Positions 37,882 to 49,676 of a DNA stretch of 64,000 nucleotides are shown in pieces. Location of the stretch: NCBI GenBank assembly GCA_951799445.1, contig OX637295.1:23188001-23252000 (forward strand), in the 5' to 3' direction. This DNA is from Pseudisothecium myosuroides (Eukaryota > Streptophyta > Bryopsida > Hypnales > Lembophyllaceae). The translations under genes were made by a program, and so were the position numbers. Every line of letters starts with the position of its first letter. Position 1 is the first letter of the stretch. A model generated the notes under the pieces. The model made no database searches, had not been told where the DNA came from, and saw only the letters and a program-made list of their open reading frames with translations.

Positions 37882-40800
37882 ATGAGAGACGTGGAGAGGG
37901 TGAAGCAAGCGTTGGCCATTGAAGGTAAGTTTCTTCTGTAATATCAACCTTGTTTGCATAATTTATATTTTCAGGGTTTTAAAATGACCACCTGTATTTG
38001 GTATGTGTACTGTTCGTTTGAATCTGCCAAGCCATGTAGTGTATAATTTGTACAAACATCTAATAAATTGGTTAGGGTTAATTTGAGAATTACCATTTTT
38101 TGTCATCATACAGGAAGTATATAGTTGAGTTCACTCACCTACAAAACTGTTGAATGTAGGATCCCCACTGCAGAAGATGACTTTGGATTGTCCTCATTGT
38201 GGGGCAAAGAGATTTGCAAGCTCTACAGGACTATCTAGCCATATATAAAGATGTCGCACTTTGCCACGAACTACAACTCAACGTAGCGCTACTGAAATTC
38301 ACAATGTTGCACTAAGTAGTGGACCTGCTGTACTATGCCACCCAGTAGTGGACCTTGATATTGAAGTTGATGAGCCCTGCTGTTCTAGCCAACCAAATCA
38401 ATTTGTGGAGGATTATGTTCACTTGGAGAGAAGGGACTTTCAAACAACATTGGTGAAGTCATTTGATTCAACATTTAATCTTGTTCACTTCATGAGGAGT
38501 TGCCGAACGAATCAAGGACTATCAACCACAGACATCAATGCACTACTGAATTTGCTATTTGATTCACGGTTTCAAATCAATGATGTCACCGTGAAAAGTG
38601 CCCATGATGTTGGCAAATGGGAACAGAAGTTGTACAATTCCGAAGATGTAATTTATTGGCTTTTAAAACTTGTTTGATTTCTTATAGTTCCAGGTGTTAG
38701 AACATGTTTTAATTGTTCATCTTCTTTATTTCACTAACAAAATTCCAAGATCTCACAAAGGTGGTTGCTCAAATGTACTAGGGTTGGCAACATCAAATTG
38801 TATCAGAACCTGGTGAACAAGAGGTTGTACTTCACCATAGGGACTCTATTCAAGCTCTTGCATCTCTATTTGGTGCACCAAATAATGGTGAGGGTTTCAA
38901 GTTTGCCCCTACAACCACACTGAACAATGATGGAGAGCGGGTATTTTCAACACCAGAAACATGTGAATGGTGGAAAACTATGCAGGTAGTGCTTGTAATC
39001 CATAAAAATTGGGTTTACAAATTATGCAAAAAAGTTTGTATAAAAGGTGAAAATTACATTGAAGAGTTGTACAATCAATAAAATCATCCTTATATCTGAA
39101 TTTCTTGATTACAGTTGCAAGTACATACTAACATCATGTAGTTTCACATTTGTCTTATACATGTTTGAAATCTATATTAAAATGAATATGTGCCGGTTTA
39201 AAATAATAACGTCAAGAACTTCAAAAACATGTGGATGATTGATTTGCAGACGCATCTGGGGTGTGAAGGAAGTGTGATGGCTCCACTCATGTTCTATAGT
39301 GACCAAACAAGCCTTTCCAATAATATGCGCGTGACAAGCTATCCATTGGTCATGTCCATAGCAAACATCTCTTGCGAAAAACGACAAGGAGATGATAGAC
39401 ATGCTCTACTAGCAATCTTGCCAGTAATTGCTTTTGATCATACAGGTTCATTTGTTCACCACATGATCTTCAAATCATTAAATCTATAAATTGAAGTCAA
39501 TGAATGCAAGAAACACAGATATGAACTGCGTTTTCTCTCATGATGTACAGGAAATAGAGAATCATTTCATATTAAACGATTGCAACTTCTGCATAAGTGT
39601 TTGGAGATTGTACTAGCACCACTTAAAGCTGCAAGTTACAAGTAAGTCATCTCAGGGATGGGACCTTGCATAGAAGTAGAAGTAATGATGTTTTGTGCCT
39701 CTTGTAAGTTGTTCTAGTGATACTATCATAGATTACATACTTCGTATACCATACAAAGAATATTGACATTATTTTGGGGTGATTTGGACATGTATTAGGG
39801 GGCTTACAATGATTGATCCATTCGGTATACCACAATTTGTTTATCCTTTGTTGTACGCATACATCTCCAACCATCCTGAAGGTTGCAAGGTGTGTTTTCT
39901 TTTTGTTGACCATATGCCTTTTTTCCATGTTTTTGAAAGTTCCTGTACTTTATATATGGAAATGCTGAACATTTTCAACTTCAATTTAAAATATCTTCTT
40001 GTGTGTTGTGTATACAGGTTACGTCAACATACGATACAAATGTTTGCAAACTTCCATGCAGCCTATGCCAGTGCCTTAAGGATTACCTTAGTAATGTGGA
40101 TACAACATTTGAAGCTTGAACTGAACAAAACATGAAGGAGATTTATACGATGATGCAAGGTTCATCCAAACATCAATCAGATTCCATTTCGAAGAGGTGG
40201 TTGTTGCATGCTGTAAAGGTGCGAGTATCCCTCAATTAATTAGATTGTAAGTTGAAAGTCTTAAAGTTGACAATATGAACACTTGTGTTTTAAATCCTTG
40301 AGTAGTTCGAAATATTAAATACTATAGGAATTTGCATTACATTTCTTTCATCATTTAAAAATTGCATAGGGATAAACATTGTCTTATTTATTTGTATGTA
40401 CCAGTGCTCTTTATGGGGCTTCAACGGTGGAGAGACAACCATGGGGAATCCCTATAAAGCATTACATGTCGACATTTTACACCAAAGTGATTTGGGGATA
40501 TTCAAAATGTTGATTGGCATCATTAGGGACATTGCAACTGAAAGCCCTCGTATACGCATTCTACAAGAGCTTGACAAGCGACTTATGCAACTCAAAGCTG
40601 GAGCCCGTTTTGCACATTTCCGCATTCCAGGCAATGAGAAGGGGGGATATTTCTGTTCACAAGCCAACTTTGCCGCCTTTGAACATAGGTCCATTATGCA
40701 GGTAATATGTGATCATGACGTGTTTGCCTGCTTACTTACAATTGTTCAATCCATCATTTATCATGAGCTCGTAATAATGTATCCGTAATTTGAATGTGTA

Positions 40801-42718
40801 TAGGTCATTATTTTTTGTATGGTTGGCTTATATGAGGATAATATCATTCAAGCCATGGTATACTTTCTGGAATGGTATGTATGTGCTTGTAGAAGCCCTT
40901 CCCATACTATGAGGAGCTTACAGACCATGGAGGATTTGATGACAAGGTAATGACATACAAACTTGGTTATTAGATCTTGTTCAAATTCATAGTGAGATGA
41001 ATTTTATTGGGCAATTCATAGGTATCGTTGTTTGACAATGGAATCAACAATGTGTTTCACATTTGTACTTAGTAATTGATGCTAAACATCTCATGGAACC
41101 TTTATTTTGATAAATTCTTCAGAGCTGTATTGGCCTTCAAGAGCACTTTGGTGGAATGGCAGAAATCAAGCTTTAATACAATCAAGATTCATGCCATGTC
41201 CCATTTTGCTTCATCCATTCGAAGGTCCGGGTTGCCTTGGGAATACTCTACAAACATGTTTGAGCAGATGCACATTGCACTTATGAAGAGAGCATATAGG
41301 GCAAGTAATAGAAGAGAGGCAAATGCACAGATAGTGAAACATAACCGTAGACTTGAAGCTCTGAGAATTGCGAAGCAAGAAGTTGAAAGTGTAGAAAATT
41401 CAAAAGCTGACAAGAAATCAACTATACATAAGGTAATTTCTGCAAAGTTCAATGGTATTCAATTTATATGTATCATGTAATTCAACCCTATATGTGAACC
41501 TAATAGGTACAAATGTACAAAGACCAATGGATAATACTTTGCATTATCTTCTTTCATTCCAGGCAATAGAGATGGGCATGAATGTTATTGGTGGAGTGGC
41601 CTTTAACATCCATAGAGCTTGGCTACGAAGGGATATTACTTCCTTATACTGCACTCCATCTTCAAGCATTCATGATATGCGCAGAAGAGGATATTCAGTA
41701 GCAGTTGTACCTACAGTTGTACGGAATTTGGTGAAAGCACAACTAGAAGTCCGAGAATATTTATACGAGGCTTTGATTGCATATGAAGTGGCACAAGATG
41801 TGTGCATTGGAGAGGTAATCACAATGTTACTCAAGTACACGTTGTTAATCAAATGATGAGTACATTGAATATAGGTAACTTCTTCAAATTACTATGTATG
41901 ATAATTATTTATTTTTTAGACCAACACTGTTCTGCTCTTTAATTTTTTGTTTTCACTTAGAGCTTTATCAAAGTGCATCAATCATTTTATTGAAGTATGA
42001 TAGTACATTTAATTATCAAATTTATTGAATTATTGAATCTTTTTATTGAAATAGCTTCAATTATTTATAATGAAAAAGGAACCAGCTCACAATCAAAATG
42101 ATGGATCTTCAAGATCATTGCTTTAAGAATGTCGTGAACCTACTGAATCAACTGAATTTGATAAATGAAGGTACTTGAATAAAATGTTTTAATAATTAAT
42201 TCAATGGTTACTCAACTTATGTACAGGTGTTTGGCGTGGTCAAGGCGGTGGCAATTCCTCCGGGACCAGGAGATGACTATGGTGATTGGGCTATGTATGC
42301 AAGAGCCACATATGACTTTCATGGAGGCCCATGGTTTAGTAAGGTAGCATTACAAATGGAAGACCTTGAACATTCTCCTTACACTTGTTATGCAGAGGTT
42401 CGTCTTTTCCTTCATTGTAGTAATTGTCAACAGAAGACAGCAGATGGGTATACAAAGATGACCTTGAATCTAGCATTTGTGCGTCCATACTATGTATTGG
42501 ACTCAGACATACTGAGCGCCATCACACAGTGCACACAAATTTCTTGGTCATTACCTCAGAACTTGGATACAACTGGAACTACTAGAAGGCAAATTCGATT
42601 GCCGAAGTATTTCTTAATTGACATTCAAAAGATTTTGAAAGTTGTACAGGTTATTCCACATTTTGGAGACCGACTCTGTGATGTTGATCGATATTTTGTT
42701 AATAAATGGAAGTTCTAA
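37882..42718 (+). pseudogene. Plavaka-type DDE transposase, 12 exons, two in-frame stops
   Basis: Exons: 37882-37924, 38160-38671, 38782-38985, 39250-39445, 39551-39641, 39799-39889, 40018-40218, 40405-40701, 40804-40946, 41123-41432, 41563-41814, 42227-42718. They total 2832 nt (944 codons with stop), with every junction in phase; donors include GTAAGT at 37925 and 39642. The donor at 38672 (CTT|GTTTGA) is weak. Residues 25-46 form a C-x2-C-x13-H-x3-C finger. Candidate catalytic residues are D271 in FYSDQTSLSNN, D469 or D475 in HVDILHQSDLG, and E640 in NMFEQMHIALMKRAYRASN, motifs placed as in Plavaka transposases. A CKLPCSLCQC cluster lies between the first two. The last exon carries the family's C-terminal region (GGPWFSKV). 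TAA at 38246-38248 (codon 44) splits the zinc finger and TGA at 40117-40119 (codon 413) splits the core. The start at 37882 (MRDVERVKQALAIE) is favoured because it splices in phase to the finger exon; M at 38177 is the alternative. Confidence 0.85.
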
Positions 42719-43089
42719 GATTCTGGTTTAAATATGATGACCAATTTTCATAAAGCATCTATTTTGTATTGCTTGGAAAATCTTGAAGCATTATCTAATA
42801 TAATGTTTCAACTTTGTTAGGAGCTATCAGAAAAATCTTTCTGTATATTATAAATATATTCAATTATGTTTCAATACCAAAATGTTGTTGAATTCAAGGT
42901 TATTGAAATTACAAATTGATTTTCATCCAATGGTTAGAAAGGCATTGATGCTTATTCCAACACAATGTTGTTTCAACATTGATTCAAAGTTCCAAGAATG
43001 AACAAAGTGTTCGACCTTAATAAAACCATGATATTAATATGTCATTGAATTTTTTTTCATGTAGAAGTGGCTTGACACTAGTTCAATAT

Positions 43090-43870
43090 CGTTTCAACTT
43101 TTGCCATCTATCTATTTGAATAATACAAACTGTTAAAACATCATAGCAATCTTGAGTCAATAAAATTGTAATAGTACTGACTCTTCAACTTTTAGAATGT
43201 TGAAATAACTTTATAATTCCATCATTAGATCAATCTATACGTGATAAAACCAATTCAACATTGTAGCAATAATTATTTCAAGCACTACCATTTCAATAAT
43301 TCAATAATACAAGTTGATACTGCATCACTACAATCTTGAATCAATAAAATTGTAATAGTATTCACTCTTCAACTTTGAGAATATTAAAACAACTTTATGA
43401 TTCCATTATCAGATCAATCTATATATGATGAAGCTACTTCCGCATTGTAGCAATCATTATTTCAACCACTACCATTTCAATATTTCAATAATACAAGTTG
43501 TTACAACATTACAACAATCAAGATAACTGAAATTGTAATAATACTGACTCTTCAATTTTTACAATGTCAAAACAACTTTATAATTCCATTATTAGATCAA
43601 TCGATATGTGATGAAGCCACTTCCGCATTGTAGCAATCATTATTTCAACCACTACCATTTCAGTATATCTATAATACAAGTTGTTAGAACATCACTGCAA
43701 TCTTGAATCAACAAAATTGTAATAGTATTGTTTCTTCAACTTTGAGAATATGCAAACAACTTTACCATTCCATCATTGGACCAATCTATATGTAATAATG
43801 CCACTTCCACATTATATCAATAATTGTTTCAAACATTGCCATTTCAATATTAGAACTTTGCTATTGAATC
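43090..43870. repeat. Right subterminal 184-bp tandem array
   Basis: The landmark (C/T)TCTTCAA.TTT recurs at 43181, 43365, 43549 and 43732, giving periods of 184, 184 and 183. Each unit contains AACTTTATAATTCCAT-, GATCAATCTATA- and TTTCAACCACTACCATTTCA-like blocks. Between 43870 and 44090 shorter CAATATTGAATCAATA and TTGAAACAAT motifs continue to the tip. It is a different unit from the left array but shares its core words. Confidence 0.8.
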
Positions 43871-44106
43871 AATAACGTAATGTTACATAAGAAGCAACTA
43901 AGTCAATTCAACATTGTATCAATAATTTTCTCAAACAATGCCATTTCAATATTTGAACAAAAACATTGAATCAATACTGTAGTGTTACATATTCAATCAA
44001 CACTATTCCAATGTCCGTAAGTATCTTGTTTCAACATTGAATCAACAATCATATTGAAACAATATTGAATCAATATTGTTTCTCATGGGTCTTTTTTGAG
44101 ATGAAT

Positions 44107-44131
44107 CTCTTAAAGTAGATGTCCCATTTCC
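44107..44131 (-). repeat. Candidate right terminal inverted repeat
   Basis: It reads CTCTTAAAGTAG..CCCATTTCC on plus, the inverted partner of 30726-30750. It lies about 20 bp outside the last subterminal motif. Confidence 0.45.
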
Positions 44132-44441
44132 AACTACTTAAGAGTATACCTGGAGCACGGGTATGTTGAGTGGAAATTTTTTCTTGTGTATAGAAATAGA
44201 TTTAAGAAAGATTCAATAATTTTTCATAATTTTATTTTCCAAAACAAATTACCATGAATTTTCTAGGTGAAAATTTCGTTTGCCCGATACTGGTCATATA
44301 GGTCGTCTTATTTCTGACCAAATGTGAGCTCCCAATTTGTCACTTGGGACTCGTAGAATTATTTTTTTGGAAATTTGCAATTTAAAGTTGATAAAAGTAT
44401 ACAAAACCCCATAAAAAGAGTGTAGAACCAAAATAGGGTTG
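44132..44441. other. Right flank of the transposon
   Basis: No ORF is seen. Part (about 44210-44320) is similar in inverted orientation to 13660-13760. No other feature is seen. Confidence 0.35.
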
Positions 44442-45930
44442 TGTCATACCCATTATAGTATTTGGTCTAGATTTGTGTTTTACTTAGAATCCCCCCAAAC
44501 CTGGCCTAAAAATAGTACAAAAATAACGAATTGGCTAGATTCGGAGGGTTTGAGTCACACAACCCCAAAAGGGCTAAATCCCACCATGAAGGTGGCAATT
44601 CATGGCTAGGTCGGTCCGAGGGATCAACAGCAAGGCCACTAGGTTGGGTCCTAGAGTTAGATTTAGAATTCCCCATTAGATCGACGAATTCCCAAAATCT
44701 CGATTGTTAGCATGTAGGAGCCACTAACGCAAGACCGGGCCCGTGGAGGAATCTATAGCCCAAGGATGGTGTTCTAGGGTGAATCCCATGCCAGGAGTCC
44801 AACGGCGAAATCGGTTCACCAAGATTCCTCCACCTGCAGAAGATTCTCGCATCGTCACTAATTCAAGGAAATGGCCAGTTTTAATCTTCATTGACCAATC
44901 GTGCCAGGTACGGAAACACACCCGCATGTCTTTCATACGACTCCCTGAGAGGTCATGTGAAAAATCCCGGCATCTTCCGACTTGCAGAAGAACCTTTTCC
45001 GGGTGGTCAACCCTCCTAACCTCCAACGGGAATTTCATGGAAATTACCCAAGTTACAATAAAATCTCACTAAAAATTAGACTAGCTTGTTTTATGTTAAT
45101 AATGCGCTCCGTGAAGTTTCACAACATTCCGATAGCGGCAAGTACCCGAACCGGCGAGATTCCTCGGGAATTAACCACGTGGCAGGGTCCCCGCCACGTT
45201 GACCGGCATTCCGGGACCATACGATGGCGAAACAAAGTCAACCAAAAGTCCTTCCCGACTCTCTCACACCTACTGGAGACCCTAAGCTATTCACATTTCT
45301 CAAAATAGGAGACCCCCAAGATCTAGGATTTTACCACGATTTGGTTTTTAAACTAAATTAGCCTACGATGGGTTTTTGGCCTTAGTACGGGGGATAGAAG
45401 GATGTAGGACTAAACGCGGCGATCTGGATCCAACGGCGCAATCCGTTCAGCAATTGAAGCTAATCTCCATAAGTTAGGATGTTGGTCCAGCATAGATGGT
45501 AGAAGTAGATTTTTAGGATGTAGGATGAAAATCTTTGAGGATGAGGATGAAAATCCTTGTTGATAAGGTTACCTTAGAACTCTAGAGGGAGGGGTGAGCC
45601 CTTGGAAACCTATATAAGGGCTCCATTTCTCTCTCTAGAACACCCCCAATTCTTGTTTTGGGTCCGTGAGTTCAAGTTATTTTGGATATTTTGGCGTTTT
45701 AAGCCAAAAACCTCTACGGTGTTTTTGGAGCACTTTTGGCTCCATTGTTGCTTATTCTCAAGCTTTGAAGGTCCTTGGGGGTCTTTCTACCTTGCTTTGT
45801 GTACTCTTTTTGTGGAGTTTTTGGTACCTCGTTGTAAGTAGGGAGCCTCTCTCTCCCTCTCGTGCATATTGTGGTCTAACTTGTGGAGTTTTAAGGGTCT
45901 TTAGTCTCTTGCACTAATCCTAAAGTCACC
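44442..45930 (+). mobile_element. Possible LTR of a retrotransposon
   Basis: The stretch opens TGTCATACCC, a common start for plant LTRs. It is GC-richer than its surroundings and contains TATATAAGG at 45611 followed by pyrimidine-rich leader-like sequence. TTGGCGATGCCGC at 45943 is weakly like a primer-binding site. No second LTR, and no gag or pol sequence, is visible in the window. The short overlapping ORFs (44743-45308 and 45602-45917) show no domain. Treat this as a hypothesis. Confidence 0.3.
45611..45619 (+). promoter_or_regulatory. TATA-box-like TATATAAGG
   Basis: TATATAAGG sits about 30 bp upstream of a CTCTCTCTAG pyrimidine run, a typical core-promoter spacing. It could start transcription of the putative LTR leader. 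No downstream gene is identified. Confidence 0.4.
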
Positions 45931-46032
45931 CCCCACCGTACCTTGGCGATGCCGCTTTGAGGGGCCTTTAGCGTGTGAGCTTTGTGTTGCCACGTGGTCT
46001 AACTTGTGTGTTTATCTTTGTGTTTTGTTACA

Positions 46033-46405
46033 CCCTCTTCTAATCTTTTCCTTGTTGAGTGGACCCCCCTCCGGAACGGCAAAGCTTTAAACCTCCTTGT
46101 ACATGTTTTGCTAAGTTTATCCCAAACCCTCTTCTAATCTTCTCCTTGTTGAGTGGACCCCCCTTCGGGACGGCGAAGCTTTGAACTCGTGTGTGTTTTC
46201 TTTTAAAGTTTAGTTTTTTTCCCTCTTCTAAAGTCTCTCTCATTGTGTGGACCCCCCTTGGAAACGGCGAAGCTTTGAACTAGTGACAAAGTAGAAGTCC
46301 TAAAGCGTGTGTTAAAAGTGTAGACGGCGGAGCTTTGAACCCCCGGGGTGTCAAGAAGTCCTAAAGTTGGTGTTAAAACCAATTTAATGGCGAAGCTTTG
46401 CACTT
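46033..46405 (+). repeat. 94-bp tandem repeat with GGCGAAGCTTTGAAC core
   Basis: Units start CCCTCTTCTAA at 46033, 46127 and 46221 (period exactly 94). Each contains GTGGACCCCCCT and ends in ACGGCGAAGCTTTGAAC. Two shorter units follow, their AGCTTTG cores spaced about 60 bp (about 46331 and 46395). The minus-strand ORFs here are products of the repeat. Confidence 0.8.
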
Positions 46406-46489
46406 CCTCCGTATTTAGATCCAAAGTCTAGTTTCCAAGCCGTTTGTGGAAACCTCCAGAGTTTAGCTTCCAAGATATGTAGGTTCTTT

Positions 46490-46840
46490 TGCATTTAGTG
46501 AAGTTTAGTCATTTCCCAAAGTTTAGAGAGTTTAGTTGTTCCCCAAAGTTTTATTTAGTTAGTTGTATCCCAAAAATCTTAGTGGGTCTAGCACCCCCCA
46601 AAGTTCTATTCCCCCCTAGGTTAGCAAGAATCTAGTCTTTTTAGCCTTAGTCAAGAATCTAGTCTTTTTATTTAGCCTTAGCCAAAAATCCAGTTTTTTT
46701 AGCCTTAGTCAGAAATCTAGTCTTTTATGTAGCCTTAGTCAAAAATCCAGTTTTTATCAAAACCAGCATAACAAGCCAGCCAACATCAGAACCAACATAA
46801 CAGCCAACCAACAATCAGAACCAGCGTACAAAAAATTAAT
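46490..46840 (+). repeat. Series of short tandem repeats
   Basis: Three motif families follow one another: CCCAAAGTTTAG-like units (46490-46610), TTAGCCTTAGTCAAGAATCTAG-like units of about 30-36 bp (46620-46760; stated here as a split consensus TTAGCCTTAGTC + AAGAATCTAG), and CAGAACCAACATAACAGCC-like units (46760-46830). An ATTAATTAATTA run follows, then a CCAGCCAGCC-rich patch near 46880-46930. Confidence 0.65.
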
Positions 46841-46989
46841 TAATTAATTAAAAAATTAATTAATTAAATTGTGCCGACCCCCCAGCCAGCCAGACGGGAA
46901 GGCCAGCCAGCCGGAGGGCCAGCAGGCTCTCGGTACAGCAGGGGAGGCTGGGGCCACTCAGGCTCCTCCCCAATTTTTTGATTCTTTTT

Positions 46990-47599
46990 TTTTTTTTTGA
47001 TTTTTGGTTTTCTCAAACCAGAACACAAACAAAGACAAACCAAACCAAAAGCATGTTGGACTAATTTCGTGCTAAAGTAGGGTTGAAGTAGGATTAGGGC
47101 CAAAAATACAAAAGGGAGGAGGGAGAAGAGAGAGGAGTTCCACCGTACCTGCACACAAAATTGTTCCTCTCACCACTCACACCTACACACAATGGAAGGA
47201 GATTAGGAAGGGAGGTGAAGAAGTAGGCAAGAAAGGTGAGAGACGATAAATAGTAGCCTAGGTTAGGAGTAGGTAGGCTTAGGAAAAGAAATCTTGAGAA
47301 TTCATAGTGATCGATGGGAAGAGGATTAGGATGACACAAAGCAAAGTTGTATAAGAAGGTAAGAGGAACATTTAAACCCTTCTTGGAGTTTGAAACTATA
47401 GTGTAAGACTCATAAAAGCTTAGGTAGAATAGTGCTAGTGTAAAAGAAAGACTAAGAAAGAAAAGGAAGGAGGAAGGAAAAGAGGGAGTTTAGATCATCA
47501 AAAATTGTAATATTTTCTAAATAAGCGGTGAGCTTGGAGAAAATTCAAAACAAAACCAAAGACTACCAAGGAGCATGAGGGCATACACGTGGACGTGGA
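46990..47599. other. Purine-rich spacer, no gene seen
   Basis: A T-run near 46986-46999 is followed by A/G-rich sequence. The minus-strand ORFs (46864-47154 and 47094-47339) cross simple sequence and show no domain. Confidence 0.35.
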
Positions 47600-48880
47600 C
47601 GAGGTTATTTCCGAAACCGGTAGTGAAGAGGTGAGTTTTTGATTTAATCTTTGATGTTTCTCCCTAATTAGCATTTATTTTCCTAATCAGCCCTCAAAGC
47701 GTGATTAGCATCCGAGATTAGTGCAAATTAGAAGTTTAGATTCAAAAAGTTATAGATTAGGAATAGAGGTTTCCAAAAACATATTACACTTAGGATTTGG
47801 CTTTAAATCGACCGCGTTAGGCTAAGTTAAGCGGTAGGGGGTAGGACGGAGGAATTTTGAGTAAAATTCATCCAAAAAGAATCATGGACGGAACTTAGGG
47901 GTTTAAATTAGAAAGAGAATTTAGGATTAAAATTAGGGATTAATTAGCAGTTAGAATTAGAATCAATTTACATTTTTATTTCTTAAAGTTAAAATTCTAA
48001 GGTCAAAATCTAGAGTTAACTTGGGAAGTTAAAAAGCAGAATTAATTTGGAAGTTTAACTTAAGGGGTTAAAATTCCCAGTGAAACCTTAGGGTAGTTTA
48101 GAAGAGGAAGTTAGGGTTAATTAGGAGTAAAAAATCCGAGTAAGAAGTAGAAATTAAAAGTAAAAACTTTAGACTAAAATTAGGAGGTAGAAATTACGAG
48201 TAGAAATAGGAGTTAGATTTTGAAGTTAGAAATTCGAAAATTAGAGTGAATGTTAGAGGTCAAAAGCTAGAGTAAAATTTAGAAGTAAAACTTGAAGTAA
48301 CACTTAGAGTTAATCTAGGATTAAAACGATAGGATTAAATTGGGAAGTAGAAAGTCAAAAGCCTAAAGTCAAAAGTTAAGATTAAATTTAAAGGTTAAAC
48401 CTTAGAGTCAATTGGGAAGTCAAAAGTTAGAGTAAAAAGCTAAAGTGAAAAGTGAAAAGTTATAGTTAGATTTAGAGGGTAAATCTTAGAGTTAGTTGGA
48501 AGTAGAAAAATCTAGAGTCAAAGTGAAAACGTAGAGTCAAACCTAGATGTTAAAATTTGGGATTAATTTTAGAAGTAAAAATTTAGAGTTAAAGTCAAAA
48601 CATAGAGTTAACTTTAGAAGGTAAATGTTAGAGTTAGTCTAGGAGTAAAAACTTGGAGTCAAAAGTCAAAACAAAGTCAAACGGTAGCATTAAATTTTGA
48701 AGTTAAATTCTCTAATTAGTTTGGGAAGCTAAAAACCTAACGTACACTTAGAAGTTAAAAGTTAGAGTAAGAGTTGAAACTTTAGGGATAGCTTTTAAAA
48801 GTAGAACTTCTAGGTGGAGTTCAAAAAATCCAAAATAGTCTTAGAAGTTCATGGAAGGAACATAGGGGTTCCTCTTTTTA
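47600..48880 (+). repeat. C-poor quasi-repeat of AAAGTTAGAGTTAA-like words
   Basis: Over about 1.3 kb the plus strand is built from permutations of TTAGAGTTA, AAAGTTAGAG, GGAAGTTAAAA and GTCAAAA, with few cytosines and no fixed period. It looks like a decayed short-word satellite or a leader expansion. It is essentially free of long ORFs. Confidence 0.6.
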
Positions 48881-49307
48881 CATAGTTAGGGACGTTAGAA
48901 ATGACGCCAACTACCCAGTCTACCCTTGACATAGGATAGATAGTTAGGGAACTAGAATTTTACCATTACCTCTGAGCATTGCAATTACCTTGTGAGTTAC
49001 TACATGCATTCTAATTATTCGTTGCCATCCACAACACTTAGGAAACGTTAGCAAAAAAGATCCATTGCTTGGAAGGCATAGTGGACCGCGCTCACATCAC
49101 CCCCATATATTAAAAAATGTGGATAAAGGCATAGAACCTGGTCGGTGTTCGCTCTATTACCAAGGGTGGGTAATCTAGCGCCCACACCAAAGGCTAGTTT
49201 CAAAATCAAGAGTCTTAATAGCCAATCATAATGCGCCATAACTGCACCATAACTAATTGTTTACACATCTCTACCTATATAAAAATGTACCACCCTATGA
49301 TGTGAAA

Positions 49308-49676
49308 ATGGAAGACTGGTTGAGAATGGGTGATCTACCTGAGCATACGAGCAAGCCTAATTCCCTTTTTTGCGATATTCATAAAAGCTACTGTCCTAAT
49401 GCAATAAACACTATTTTTGAGATGATTGAAACTTTGGAAATCAAATATGAGTATGTAAAGAAGCTCCGCAAAGCTCAATTTTACCTTAAAGTGCTAAAAC
49501 AAAAGGGAGTAACAAACACACTAATACCTGAAAAATACGTAGCAATACTGTATAATCATCCAAATGACTTTGAGCGTTATAGAGAAAATATAACAAGAGA
49601 GATGAGAGCTAAGAACAGTTGTGAAGATGAAAGAGACAGAAAAAGAGGAGATAGAGACCATTCAATTCATTCTTGA
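49308..49676 (+). CDS. Orphan ORF, 122 aa, unrecognised
   Basis: From the ATG at 49308 it encodes MEDWLRMGDLPEHTS..., soluble and of balanced composition, unlike the simple-sequence ORFs around it. There is a helix-like run (NTIFEMIETLEIKYEYVKKL), a tract LIPEKYVAILYNHPNDFERY, and a charged tail DERDRKRGDRDHS of the kind seen in RNA-processing proteins. The frame is open upstream to 49257 without a better start. I recognise no family. It could be the last exon of a gene, a captured fragment or an element protein. The stop is TGA at 49674. Confidence 0.4.
   Translation: MEDWLRMGDLPEHTSKPNSLFCDIHKSYCPNAINTIFEMIETLEIKYEYVKKLRKAQFYLKVLKQKGVTNTLIPEKYVAILYNHPNDFERYRENITREMRAKNSCEDERDRKRGDRDHSIHS

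Larger units (their letters stand above)
30726..44131 (+). mobile_element. Plavaka-type DNA transposon, about 13.4 kb
   Basis: The unit is defined from outside in. Candidate short inverted tips are GGAAATGGG..CTACCTTAGAG at 30726-30750 and, inverted, at 44107-44131 (CTACTTTAAGAG.. in reverse complement). Subterminal tandem arrays sharing the CATTGTTTCAAC / GTTGAAACAATG theme lie at 31.0-31.4 kb and 43.1-44.1 kb. Inside are a minus-strand three-exon gene (32883-34543) and a plus-strand twelve-exon transposase gene (37882-42718), transcribed divergently from a 3.3-kb central region. Plavaka elements are CACTA-related DDE transposons best known from fungi, and a large body with subterminal repeats suits that group. 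The tips need confirmation, since no target duplication is clear. Confidence 0.75.

Noticed and set aside
38246..40119. Alternative genetic code to explain the in-frame TAA and TGA codons
   Set aside because: Both TAA and TGA appear only once or twice, and the two gene models end at ordinary stops. Mutation is simpler.
42055..42170. Extra exon of the transposase (KKEPAHNQNDGSS-type reading)
   Set aside because: Its length (116 nt) would break the phase of the last exon and it contains a stop. The direct 41814-to-42227 junction fits.
47900..48200. TTAGGGTTA-like words as an interstitial telomere
   Set aside because: The words vary continuously and no exact heptamer tandem is present.
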